Assembly (NCBI RefSeq): GCF_002099425.1
Contig: NW_018344159.1
Location: forward strand, 3,470,501-3,534,500
Length of the DNA stretch: 64,000 nt
Direction of reading: 5' to 3'
Source: Phascolarctos cinereus
Lineage: Eukaryota; Chordata; Mammalia; Diprotodontia; Phascolarctidae
Of this stretch, positions 1-10,403 are shown one piece after another. Both the position numbers and the translations under genes were made by a program. Below the pieces are notes generated by a model, which worked only from the letters and a program-made list of their open reading frames with translations, was not told where the DNA came from and ran no database searches. Positions within the stretch are counted from its first letter, which is position 1, and the number at the start of each line of letters is the position of its first letter.

Positions 1-19
1 TAGGTAGACTTGTATTCAA

Positions 20-225
20 TCCTGCAATCAGTCAGTTAGTCAATAAATATTTCTGAAACACTTATTATGTGCAGGCACTATTCTAAGTGCTAAACACCCG
101 AAGAAAGGCAAAAACATAATCCTTGCATGAGACAACGTTTAAATAATTAGGTATTTACAAGTATAGATACTGTATATGGAAGATAATCTCATAGGGTAAA
201 CTAGAGTGTTGATTCTGTGGGTGAA
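20..225 (-). mobile_element. L2-type LINE 3'-end fragment, reverse orientation
   Basis: Near position 45 the sequence reads as the complement of the L2 3' terminus (the 'cctggcacatagtaggtgcttaataaat' class of end, here decayed), followed by complements of the upstream L2 3' UTR blocks. It is an old CR1-clade LINE scrap with no coding capacity. Confidence 0.7.
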
Positions 226-721
226 GAGAAGAGGAGGTATACAAGAAATGTTGCAAAGATAGAAATGACATAATTTGGTGAGGAAAAAAAAAGGGCCCAG
301 AAGTGCACTGGGGGACACTTTCAGTTGGTCTTTCTCATACCCACTGGCTCATTATGTCTTTACCCCAGAGCCCCAGGGAAAACCTCTTAAATAACACAGA
401 TTTAAGGGGTTCCTGCTAGAAAAGCTACTCAATGTACAAAATAGTATATACCATATATAGGAGAGTTATTTATTTCTTCTATCACAAAAGAAATGCTTAA
501 AATGTAAGAGGCTCATAAACTCAGATTAACATATGCTTTAAAATGTGAGACAATTTACTCTTACTATTCCTGCCTAGAAAGAAGGAAAGACCCCCCTCCC
601 AGAAACATTTTAGGACTGATGAATATATTTTACATTCACATCAATCTGTACTGTCAAATTCAAGGTCCAAATCTTGTGAGTATGACTCATCTTCCTGGCA
701 ATGGTTATATTCTCTTGCAAG
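226..721. other. No recognised feature
   Basis: This is AT-rich sequence without a recognisable repeat, RNA gene or exon. It holds short A and C runs near 283 and 592. It ends at the left target-site copy of the HAL1 insertion. Confidence 0.6.
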
Positions 722-1279
722 AAGAGTGCAGTTGGGTGAAAGCACTGACTTGCTTGAGCTCTCCTCCAAACCCCTCCAAATACTCATAAAAAATGGCTCT
801 AAACAAATTCTGAAGCAGCAGAACCCACAAAAAGACAGAGTGAAACAAATTTCCAGCCCAAGACAACCTGGATGATTGATCAGAAAGGTGTATCGCGCCG
901 GGCTAGGAGCGCAGCCCAGCGCGGCGCAGGCTGCAGCGAACCTGGAGCAGGCCTCAGAGGACTGAATCAAGGGCAGCTGTGGAGGTTTCCAGACTCCTCA
1001 ATCCACGAATGCCAAAGACAACTTAGAAGGTCAGTGGGAAAAGTCTGTTTCTGTCCGTGGTCAGAGAGGAAGACGGGGTCTCAGCTCCATTCCCCAAGAG
1101 CCTGGCCCTGGGGGGGGACAGCTGCTTCCCGAGCTTCCGGCCCACAGACTGAGGGGGAATCCAGTGGCTGATCAGAGAGGGACTGCAGGGATCTCTTTGC
1201 CAGTGCTGAGGCAGGAATCTCTTGCTTTGCCCCTGTTTGGATCTGGGTCACAGTGCTGGGCAGCGGTGCTGGGGTGAGG

Positions 1280-1341
1280 AGGAATGCTGGCGTGGTAGAG
1301 CTTGGAGTGGAGGAATGCTGGCGTGGTAGAGCTTGGAGTGG
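1280..1341 (+). repeat. Perfect 31-bp tandem duplication in the HAL1 5' UTR
   Basis: Bases 1280-1310 and 1311-1341 are identical 31-bp units, beginning aggaatgctgg and ending cttggagtgg. Variable numbers of such units are common in L1-type 5' regulatory regions. The perfect identity suggests the duplication is younger than most of the surrounding decay. Confidence 0.9.
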
Positions 1342-1589
1342 CTATAGAGAGGAACCCTTCCTCACAGTTACAGGACAGAAAGAAATACTTGTGCTCACAG
1401 GCCAGGAAAGGAGTAAACACCTTGCCCCTTATCATACCACCTTGGAAGAACTGAAAATTTACAGGTCCCTACAAGTATCTCTGAAAACAGCTATACAAAC
1501 CCCTGAAGCTTGGGACAATACATTCTCCACATTGGAAGCAGATTCGCACCTTAACAAAGAGTTTAAAACTCAAGTAATTGGCTGGGATC

Positions 1590-2085
1590 ATGAGCAAGCA
1601 GCGCAAAAAAGAGTCAGACCATAGAATCTTACTTTGGTGAAAAAAAGAAGATCAAAATATACAAACAGAAGAAGACAACAAAGTCAAAGCTCCTACATCC
1701 AAAGCCTCCAAGAAAAATGTGAATCAGTCCCAGGCCTTGGAAGAGCTCTAAAGGGATTTTGAGAAGCAAGTAAGGGAAGTAGAGGAAAAACTGGGAAGAG
1801 AAATGAGAGTGATGCAAGAAAATCATGAAAAACAAGTCAAAAGCTTGCTAAAGGAGACCCAAAAAAATACTGAAGAAAATAACACCTTAAAAAACAGCCT
1901 AACCCAAATTCAAGTATTGTTGAAACATAATCAGGATAACACAAGATTTAGCAGCTTCTACATTAAAGGACCGCAGGGCATGGAATATAATATTCTGCAG
2001 GGCAAAGAAGATAGGATGACAACCAAGAATCACCTACCCAGCAAAACTGAGTACAATCCTTCAGGGGAAAAAATGGTCATTCAGT
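1590..2085 (+). pseudogene. HAL1 ORF1 remnant (RNA-binding chaperone, broken)
   Basis: ORF1 proteins of L1-type elements form trimers through a coiled coil and bind element RNA. Three pieces are visible in more than one frame. The basic N-terminus starts at 1590 and stops after 16 codons. A Glu/Lys/Gln-rich heptad region lies at about 1803-1920 (MRVMQENHEKQVKSLL). A C-terminal-domain relic follows at 1930-2085. The central RRM-like domain is absent, so the copy cannot make a normal ORF1 protein. Confidence 0.7.
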
Positions 2086-3199
2086 GAAATAGATGACTTT
2101 CAAGGATTCTTGATGAAAAGACCAGAGCTGAATAGAAAATTTGACTTTCAAATACAGGACTCAAGTGGAACATGAAGAGGTAAACAGGAAAGAGAAATCA
2201 TAAGAGACTTATTAAGATTGAACTGTTTACATTCCTTCATGGAAAGATGATATTTATAACTCATGAGACCTTTGTCAGTATTAGGGTAGTTGGAGGAAAA
2301 AAATTATATGTATGTATATAGATAGATAGATAGAGGGCACAGGGTGAGTTGAAGATTAAGGGGTCATATCTGGAGAATAAAATTAAGGGATGAGGGAGGA
2401 TTATACTCAGAGAAGAAGAAAGGGAGAGGTAGAATGGGGTAAACTATCTCACAAAAAAAAACAGGGGAGTCTCTTACAGTGGAGGGGAAACGGGGGAAAG
2501 TGAGAGAGAATGAGTGAATCTTATTCTCATAGGATTTGGCTTAAGGAGGGAATAACAAACACATTCAATTGGGTATGGAAATCTGTCTTACTTTACAGGA
2601 AAATAGGGGGAGAAGGGGACAAGAGAACAGGGGGATGATAGAGAGGAGGGCAGATTGGGAAAGGGAGTAATTAGAAGTAAATACTTCTGAGGAGGGAAGG
2701 GTCAAAAGAAAGAACAGAATAAATAGGAGGGCAGGATAGGATTGAGGGAAATAGAGTTAGTTTTTCACAACATGTCTACTATGGACGTGTTTTGCATAAC
2801 TGCACATGTACAACCTATATTGAGTTGCTTGCTTTTTCAGTGAGAGTGGGTGGGGAGAGAGGAAGAGAGAAAATTTGAAACCTAAAGTTTTAAAAACATG
2901 TGTTTAAAAAAAATGTTTTCACATGCTATTGGGAAATAAGAAATACAGGAAATGGGGTTCAGAAGTCTATCCTGCCCTACAGGAAAATAGAAGGGGAAGG
3001 GAATAAGAGAAGGGGAGAGAGATAGAAGAGAGGACAGACTAGGGGAAGGGATATTCAGAATGCATGCCATCTTGGGGTGGGAGGAAGGGGGAGATGGGAT
3101 ATAAATTTGGAATTCAAAAACTTGTGGGAGTGAATGTTGAAAGCTAAAAATAAATAAATTTATATTAAAAAAATTAAAAATTAAAAAAGAGTACAGTTG

Positions 3200-4090
3200 C
3201 AGGTAGCACCTTCTTCTGGTCAACCAGCACAGAATTTTAAAACTGTGGAACTCTCAAAGTTATGAGCTTGTTACTGAGGCTAAAAATGCCCATATCTCAA
3301 AATTGTTGCTTTGTCACTTACACTCAGGAAAAGAAACACAAAACAGAATAGGTATCCAGAGACTTAGAATCCTGTCTGAGACTCACCTAGGGAACTGCAT
3401 GTTCTCACTACCATGTCCTCATAGCCAACAAAACTGTTGCTAGGATGGGAAAGGAAAAGAAATACCATGCCCAACCTCATCAAAAGAGATCTGACATCCA
3501 AATAAAGGCCTACAAATCATCTCTCCTCATCGCTTAAAGTCCACAGAGTAGGCAGCTCTTTCTTTAGTTATCAATCCTCTCTGGCCCAGTCACACTCCCC
3601 ACCCACCCCCCAACCCCCACCCCCAGCCTGGGAACCAGAACATCATCCAGAAACCTCCAGCATCAATTCCCTTTAACAAGAGACCAGAGCATATGTGAAC
3701 CCTCCACATGGAGCCAAAGGGTACATACCCAGTTCCTTGGGAAATACTTCAATTCAGGCTCCTGCTACATGTACATAAAATGTATTTTAACTTTATTTAA
3801 GAAGTGTTTTTTTCTTTCTCCCATATTTGTTGGGTAATTCAAGAACAAGTCATCCCTTCCCCTCCCATCACTTTATATCCCATGTAAGAATAAAAAAAAT
3901 CAAAGACTCATGTATTTCCTTGGTTTGCTTTGTTAAAAATCTTTATTTTATGTTCAACTTGTCTGAGTCCATAGCAAAAGTGATTGTTCCTCTTGCTTAA
4001 AAATGTATTACTAACAATTATTAAAAGTAGATAGATTCCGAGGTAAGTATTGTACCAACAAATTTCTTCTATACTCCTTGTATACATATT
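3200..4090. other. No recognised feature
   Basis: This is mostly unique-looking sequence with a C-rich tract at about 3596-3627 (runs of CCCC and CCACCC). No repeat family, exon or RNA gene was recognised. Confidence 0.5.
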
Positions 4091-4312
4091 TTTGTTCAGT
4101 CTTTCAGTCATATCTGACTTTCCATGACTCTGTGTGAGGTTTTCTTGGCAAAGATGCTGTAGGAGATTGTCTTTTCAGTGGATTAAGGCAAACAGAGATT
4201 AAGTGACTTGCCCAGGATCACACAGATAGTGAGTGTCTGAGGTCAAATTTGAACTCAGATCTTCCTGACTCCAGACCCAGAGCTCTCTCTACCAAGCCAC
4301 CTAGCTGGCTCC
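4091..4312 (-). mobile_element. MAR1-type CORE-SINE, reverse orientation
   Basis: Read on the minus strand it shows the tRNA-like head (B-box-like gagttcaaat near 4249-4258), the CORE block (cttaatctctg/tgcctaatcc, diverged) and the 3' part ending in the complement of cagtcatatctgac. All three parts of the marsupial MAR1 consensus are present in order. It is Pol III-derived and non-coding. Confidence 0.85.
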
Positions 4313-5204
4313 TTTGTACACATAGACAGTTCATTATTTTTATTATTTTCATCAGGAAAAACATTGTATTAGAAGAAGAAACCAAATACATATGTATATG
4401 TGTGTGTTTCTTTATTTTCTGGGTGTTTGTTGTTGTTCCCAGAGGCTTCTTATTCATCAAAAACATTAAGTTCCTAAGATAGCTCTGATCTCTGCCTATT
4501 CTCATTGTTTGACAAAAGGTGCAAATTGATAAAGAACTCAAATGAGAAAAAAAAAATCCTGCTAGCCTGGGGTCTCTGAGAAGATAAGATTGTCTTCTCA
4601 CAGATCTGACCCAAGGACTGCTACAAAGTTAGATTTTTAGTTTGGTCTCTTGAATCTCCACATTGTGCAGATCTTGGAAGGAAGGAAACCTATCAGGATT
4701 TTCATAGCCCAGGAGAAAAAGCAAGAGGCTTTTCTGTGAATGAGGGAAGCCCAAACTCCCATTTTTGGACTGCTGTGAACTTTGAGGTGCTGTATCCCAA
4801 CCATGAACACACATAGTAGGGATATACAGCATGCCCAAAGCCAGAGATCCCTCTATGAATCCAGAAAATCATGCCCTGAACTGCAAGCACCTTGAAACCT
4901 CTTTAGCAACCTTGTTCCTGCCTTTTTAAAACCAAGAATGAACTGACTAAGCCTCAAAATTCCATCCTAATACACTTGACTTCAGATATATAAGTTTTAC
5001 ATATGGCACCTTTTTATTTCCTGGTATAGCTAATCACTGAATTAGAAAGCATTTGCTGTAAATGATGGGAAATACCAGTAAGACCTCCAAACTCTAATTT
5101 GAACTATCACAATTCCTCCTCCCTTCAATATTTTCTCTTGTCCAACCTAAATATCCCTGGTTCCTTCAACCATTCTCTGCATATCACGAACTCAAGGCCA
5201 GTTT
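4313..5204. other. No clear feature; pyrimidine-rich end may be L3
   Basis: 4313-5090 shows no repeat I recognise. 5095-5204 (tcctcctccc, cttgtccaac) may be the 5' continuation of the reverse L3 that is clear from 5205, but it is too decayed to call. Confidence 0.4.
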
Positions 5205-6130
5205 CCCACCTCTTAATGCTCTCCAGATTATAGGTGTCCTTCCTAAAGAGTGGCACCCAGAAATAAAAACAATGCTATCTGAGCAACACAAATGTGAGAG
5301 AACACTGACTTTTTAGGCCCGTTCGCTGAGCCTCTCTTAATACAGATTAATATAACATTACTTTTTTTGAGTAACATTTTTATAATCATTTATTAAGCAC
5401 CTACTGTGCACCAGGCATTGTGCTACAAATACTATCTCATTATCTTATTTATATTGTTGGCTCCTATTGAAAAAAGGTAACAGGAATAAGCATTTTTATA
5501 GCATCTACTACATGCCAGGCACTGTGCTGTGTGTTTTATAATTCCTATCTTACTGTCTCCTTTATACTGTTGGTTTCTACTGAGCTGACATTCCAGTAAA
5601 ATCCACAAAGGCTCTTCAGACAAACTGTTATTTGGTCATACCTTCCCCACTTTGTATGTGTGAGGCTGATTTGTTTAACCTAACCATAAGACTTTACATT
5701 TATCTTAAGTTTCATATTATCAGATTGAGCACAGTGTTCCAGCCTGTCAAAATAATTTGGAATCTTGATTCTGCTTTCCAGTACCTGAGCTCTCGCTCCC
5801 AGTTTTTTGTCATATGAAAATCTGAAATGCAAAATACCTATGCCTTTCATCCAGTTAAAAGTTAGGGCACAAATCCCTGGGGCATTTCCCTAAAGGCCAT
5901 CTTCCAAGTGAACATCAGACTGTCAATATCTGGACTCTTTGCATCCAAGAGCAACTCTACCTAATTGTATTATCATCTAGCCCCATCTCTGTCTTTTCCA
6001 CAGCATTAAAATGAGACAAACCTAGGCAGATTATATCTACAGAATTCTCATGATCTGCTCATCTAGTCACCCCTATCAAAAAGGGGAATAAGACTCAAGT
6101 AGGTGTGATCTGCTCTCCATACTTGCTGGA
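5205..6130 (-). mobile_element. L3 (CR1-clade) LINE remnant, reverse orientation
   Basis: It runs collinear with the complement of the L3 reverse-transcriptase region. Landmarks in order are gtccttcctaaagagtggcac (near 5236), agactttacatttatc (5689), ttccagcctgtca (5738), taattgtattatcatctagc (5963), gtcttttccaca (5991) and cccctatcaaaaaggggaa (6070). The reading frames are destroyed. A MIR-like insert and a diverged tandem duplication lie at about 5365-5590. Confidence 0.75.
5365..5590 (-). repeat. Two diverged tandem copies of a MIR-in-L3 block
   Basis: About 5370-5465 and about 5488-5585 each contain, in order: catttttata, a reverse MIR end (tactgtgcaccaggcattgtgct or tactacatgccaggcactgtgct), a 'tatctta/tatctca...tttata' stretch, and an L3 piece (ctgttggtttctactgag or attgttggctcctattga). 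The shared SINE/LINE junction shows that an interrupted L3 was duplicated in tandem. Confidence 0.6.
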
Positions 6131-6489
6131 AGGTAAATCCTTAGCACTTGTTCTTACTGGAGCTACTATTTACCATTTTTATGGTAAATCCTGGAGTTGT
6201 TATTCTCCTGTCCTCTAATGTAACACCTTTTGGGGAACATTCAATACTCCATCTCTCTCTTACTTTGTCTTATCAACTTACCCTACTTACTTTGTCTTTT
6301 TCCACCATCCCTCAGCACCCTTTGTACCCTGAAGTATACCTGGGGCTCCTTCCTCAAGAACCTCAATTTTAAAGGAAGTACCCAGGGCAACTATGTTTAC
6401 TCCTTCATTTCTCTCTGGGATTCATTCCTGACGCTAAACTTTCTCCACCATGCTGCAGTGTGGGTACCTTCTCTCCCTCCTCTCCCACC

Positions 6490-6605
6490 TTTTAGTTCAG
6501 CTATAGGGCAAGGATGTCTTTCCTTTTGCTTTTATTTGTATTGTTGGTATTCAGTGCTTAGTAAAATACTTGGTAAATAGTAAGAGCATAACAAATCCTT
6601 CTTGA
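6490..6605 (+). mobile_element. L2-type LINE 3'-end fragment
   Basis: It carries an L2 3' UTR pattern: aaggatgtctttcctttt, then a decayed cagtgcttagtaaaatacttgg terminal block and aataaatcctt-like end. No coding content. Confidence 0.6.
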
Positions 6606-7059
6606 ATTAACTTAGTTAATGGCCTACCTTCTCATCAAGCCCTCCTAAACCTCCTTAAGTCCTTCTATTCATATCTTTCATATCCTCCTTCAGCTTGAGT
6701 CTTTTCCCTCTTCTCATTTCTGAATTCCCCAAGCTTTCCCTTCCCACATTCAATCTCTGGCTTTCATCCACAATATGATCCTGTCTCATGGAAAAGGATT
6801 CAAAATTTGGTTCTATCCTGATGTTGAATTTCCTCATGTCATTTTTCTCCTACTGAGAGATTTTACCAGTTCTGGCCAGAGTCTAAGCCAGATGCAACTC
6901 AGATTGTCCATCTCAACCCTTAAGCTAGAAAGAATATCCAGATCCATGTTACTTAAAATAACTCCAAAATGTGATTTCTGAACCACTCTTAATGACCTAA
7001 GGAAAATCACAAGGGAAAAAAATAAATGCTAAAAGACTGAAAATGAGCAAATATTGTCC
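6606..7059. other. No recognised feature
   Basis: Pyrimidine-rich, unique-looking sequence. No repeat, exon or RNA gene is supported. Confidence 0.45.
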
Positions 7060-8135
7060 CAGATTTTCAAAGGGGGAAGTTAAATTCCATAAGCTGCATA
7101 TCCAAGTTTGTTTTGATATTTAGTCCCTGGAGAAATTCTAGAACTGTTTATTGCAGAGAGGGTTTTCAAACACATAGGAAAGGAAGCAATAATCACTAAG
7201 AACCACTGTGAGTTCACTAAGAATAAGCCATGCCAGATTAACCTCATTTCCTGTTTTGACTTCTTTAACAGAATGATAGTTGAGGGGAATGCTACATACG
7301 TCATCTATCTGGATTTCAGTAAGGCATTTAACAAAGCTCCTAATGAAATTCTTGTGGACCTCACAGAGGAGTGTGGGCTGGATGACAATATAGTTAGCTG
7401 AATTCAGAACTATTTGAATTACATTACTCAAAATATGGTGAAATGATGCATGGAGGTTAGCCTTGAGGGAGACCACAGAGATGGGCACTGTAATTTTGGC
7501 CGTGTTCTATTCAATATTTATGTTGTTGACAAAAAAAAAGACATAGATGACTTGCTTATCAAATTTGAAGGTAACATGCATCTGGGAAAGATTTAGTGAC
7601 TGACTTAATTGGGATAAATAAAGAATTTATATATAATTTATACATACAAATTTTGTATTTATAGGATAGAGGAGTAGGTCAAATCCAATTTAAAATGTTA
7701 ATAGGAACAAATGTAAAATCTTGCATTTAAGTTCACAGAGTCAACCAGATAAGCACTTAGTAGAATTCCTGGCACATAGTAGGCACTTAATACTTATTGA
7801 TTGACAAGCATAGAAAAAGGAAGATACAATTAGTCCACAATTAAAAAAAATCTGAGGGTTTTAGTGGACTTTATATAAGTTCAATGTGGGTCAAAAGAAT
7901 GTTGTGGCTGTGAAAAAATTCTACTGCAGTCTTAATTACATTAATACAGGTACAGGATCCAGAACAAGGGACTGGTATTCCTGTGGCACTTTGTGACAGT
8001 CGAATCACACATAGGGCATCATGTTCTGTTCTTAGTGTCCCATTTTGAGAGGAATATTGACAAGCAAGAGGGAGTCCAGAAAAGAATCCAGAAATGTTAA
8101 AGGACTATAATCCAAAGCATAGAAGGAACTGTTAG
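7060..8135 (+). mobile_element. L3 (CR1-clade) LINE remnant with RT motifs
   Basis: Forward L3. 7222-7345 translates in part as a fossil reverse transcriptase: the run VIYLDFSKAFNKAPNE (7297-7344) matches the CR1/L3 RT block YLDFSKAFD. Later landmarks are gatgacttgcttatcaaattt (near 7546), aatgtaaaatcttgcattt (7709), tgttctgttcttagtgtcccattttga (8022) and a gaaggaactgt end (8121). An L2 3' end interrupts it at 7745-7800. Multiple stops make it inactive. Confidence 0.8.
7745..7800 (+). mobile_element. L2 3'-terminal fragment inside L3
   Basis: The block tggcacatagtaggcactta near 7771, followed by attgattgac, is the L2 3' terminus. L3 sequence resumes beyond it near 7840 (tctgagggttttagtggact). 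Confidence 0.6.
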
Positions 8136-8149
8136 CAATAGATGATCTG

Positions 8150-8780
8150 CCTCCTCTTCTACTGCTAACAGGCTGGAGAGAGTCAGAAGATGTAATTCAG
8201 TTTCCTTTATCTCACCTCACATGGGCCACCACCAAAGCAAGACAATCCTTCAACTCCTCTGGAATTGAGTGTATCCCATTCCCCACAGAAACTGTTCCAA
8301 ACCTTCTCTTTTCAGGATTCCCTACCCTCGCCGTCTCCTTGCATTCTTTCTGTGACTTCTTATTTGCTCATTCATTTTTTTCAGTCTTTAGTTGTTGTTC
8401 TGTTGTGTTCTTTGGCACACTTGCTTTTGAAATAATATAGGGGATTTGGCTTATTTTCTACCTTTCATTTCAACCATCTTTCCGTGAGACGATAGTTTTG
8501 AATGCAACAGTGAAAAATGTTGACTGAGCCAGTGAAACTTGCTCATTCATTTGACAAAATCTCATTTGCAAAGGATATTGCTAAAATGCATGATATTTGA
8601 AATTCAAATGTACTTTTTAGTTCAAAGGTATTTTCACTTAGTGAGAGCCAGCAATAACTGAAGACAGGATATTTTAAAAATTAAGTGATTATTCTTGACA
8701 AAGGAAACGCAAAAGGAGGACTGAATTAATTAATCAATTAATTCTTCTGAGAGGCAAATGGGTTTTTAACCTTTAGTTGT
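8150..8780. other. No recognised feature
   Basis: Unique-looking and increasingly AT-rich. It includes ctcatttgcaaaggatattg near 8561. No repeat or exon is supported. Confidence 0.45.
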
Positions 8781-8784
8781 AGGA

Positions 8785-8902
8785 TATATACATTGCTCCT
8801 TAAGGGCAAGGATTGTCTTTTGACTCTTTTTTTATCCCCCGCCTTTAGCACAGTGCCTGATACATAATAGGTGCTTAATAAAAGTTTTTTGATTGATTGG
8901 TT
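8785..8902 (+). mobile_element. L2-type LINE 3'-end fragment
   Basis: Typical L2 3' UTR ending: ccttaagggcaaggattgtc, then tagcacagtgcctgatacat, a poly-A-signal-like aataaa, and a ttgattgattgg terminal repeat. Confidence 0.8.
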
Positions 8903-10150
8903 ATGAAGTGTAGGAAATGAATGTAATTTAGATGTATAAATGTGGGTACAAACACAAATATAAAAACAAGATAATAAAGGAAATCTATGGAACTCTCTCT
9001 ATTCATCAGAAGTAAACTGCAAAGAAAAGTTGATTTATTTCGTGCTATCTTCAACTATCTTTAAAAAAACACAAAATGAAATTGTCATCAATTTGCAAGT
9101 CACCATTTGACTTTGCTTTCATTAAATGTAGGAAAACTGCAGGTTTGAGATGAATGAACAATTGGCTAACTTTCCAAAATAAATCAGAAGTAATATTGAA
9201 AACCAGATAGAAAAAAATTAAAGAAATTTAGTGGAATCTCTTTATAGATCACTAACTATGGCCTAGGATATTTTAATTAGATTAATCCTTCATGGTTTCC
9301 AAATGCACTGTCCTATATAACTGTTATATAAATATTAAACTACTTCACAGAGAATCTTATTAATTACCCTTGACTTTAAAGGTCTGGAATGCTGGTGTTT
9401 AATCCTTATTCTTAAGCTGTTGACCTTCGTTCTCAATACACAGAATGCCTCCCATTTGCAGAATAAAATAATATTCTACATCTAGTTGCAATGTTGTAAT
9501 TCTGAGACATATTGGAGCATTTGCGGAGCAAAGTACATACTCAATAATTGGAGAATAAAGGTCAAAAATCTGACCTTCAACAAGATGTAGCTCCATGTAG
9601 TCTTAGAGCAATAGTCTCAGTTTCTAGATCTTTTTTTAATGATGAGTTTGGGGGGGGAAGTAAAAATGAATTCTCATCGTGAAAATGTGCCACAAATATT
9701 CTCCAATAATTTGGTACTGTGAAAGAAATGGTGAGTGCATTGGTAAACAATAAATCCCTCTAAGATTTGTTGTAGCAGGAAAGAATGATTCTTCTGCATG
9801 CATGTCAATAAGAACATTCTGGGGCAATATTATTTTTTATTTCATTAAATATGGTTTTCTATGAATTGGTGTCCACAACATCGGAATTATTACTGAACTT
9901 CTGATAAACTTAGTGTTACCATATTGGAAGAGAGATTATCTGAAGTTTATATATCTATGGGAAATAATCCCAACTCTCCAACAGTTTGTATCCAAAGGCT
10001 TTTCTTATTTCTTTTAATAAAGCTAAAGGACAATAGGCTTAGAGTTGGGGAAACGTTGTGATATCAGTAACGCTTTGGCATTAACATTACTACTGTTCTA
10101 CTTTCTGGCTTTTACCTTAATTTTTGCCATTAAAAGGCAGGTGATTTAGG
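8903..10150. other. No recognised feature (AT-rich)
   Basis: 1.25 kb of AT-rich, repeat-poor sequence. A G run lies near 9650. No coding frame has gene-like content. Repeat-poor blocks like this are where conserved non-coding DNA would sit, but I cannot judge conservation from one sequence. Confidence 0.45.
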
Positions 10151-10151
10151 G

Positions 10152-10396
10152 CAGAGATATCAAATATGCAACATATGTCAAATATGTTGCCACTGGCAAC
10201 ATTCCCAAATGGAGGAATCAAGTTATAATTTAATAGGAAAATATTTAACAAAATAGATAAAATACAATAAAACATACACAATCTATAATTATATAGATTA
10301 TAATCTAATGTATAACATAGATAATGTTAATTTGTGATTTTGTAACTAAATATACCTCCCCCCAGGATCCCATTCTTTTTGAGTTTAATATCTCTA
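10152..10396. mobile_element. Non-autonomous hAT-like DNA transposon
   Basis: It starts cagagatatcaaa and ends tttaatatctctag, decayed forms of the hAT/Charlie-type terminal inverted repeat cag(a/g)ggtgtcaaa. Internal sequence (aaaatatttaacaaaatagat, aaatacaataaaac) matches the copy at 28482-28846. Flanks 10144-10151 and about 10396-10403 are compatible with a decayed 8-bp TSD. Confidence 0.6.
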
Positions 10397-10403
10397 GTTT
10401 GGG

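Larger units (their letters stand above)
735..3186 (+). mobile_element. HAL1 (L1-derived, ORF1-only LINE), full length with target-site duplication
   Basis: The two ends are flanked by a 13-bp direct repeat, aagagtgcagttg at 722-734 and aagagtacagttg at 3187-3199, with one mismatch. The order is: a GC-rich 5' UTR (about 735-1585), an ORF1 start near 1590 (MSKQRKKESD), a coiled-coil block near 1800-1900, an ORF1 C-terminal-domain block near 1905-2150 (contains PSKTEYNPSG, like the L1 motif YPAKLS), a purine-rich 3' region, and an A-rich 3' tail at 3140-3186. There is no ORF2 (endonuclease or RT). It is non-functional: ORF1 hits a stop 16 codons after its ATG, and the central RNA-recognition part is missing, so the coil joins directly to the C-terminal block near 1907. 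The family name rests on the ORF1-only structure and on 3' UTR likeness to the L1 at 40.8-46.3 kb. Confidence 0.8.

Noticed and set aside
641-1171. Opposed frames of 109 and 99 codons in a GC-rich stretch, a possible first exon or CpG-rich promoter
   Set aside because: The GC-rich stretch is the 5' UTR of the HAL1 element, bounded by its TSD. The frames are incidental.
1172-1435. 87-codon minus-strand frame
   Set aside because: It is antisense to the HAL1 5' UTR, and its repeated peptide reflects the 31-bp tandem duplication.
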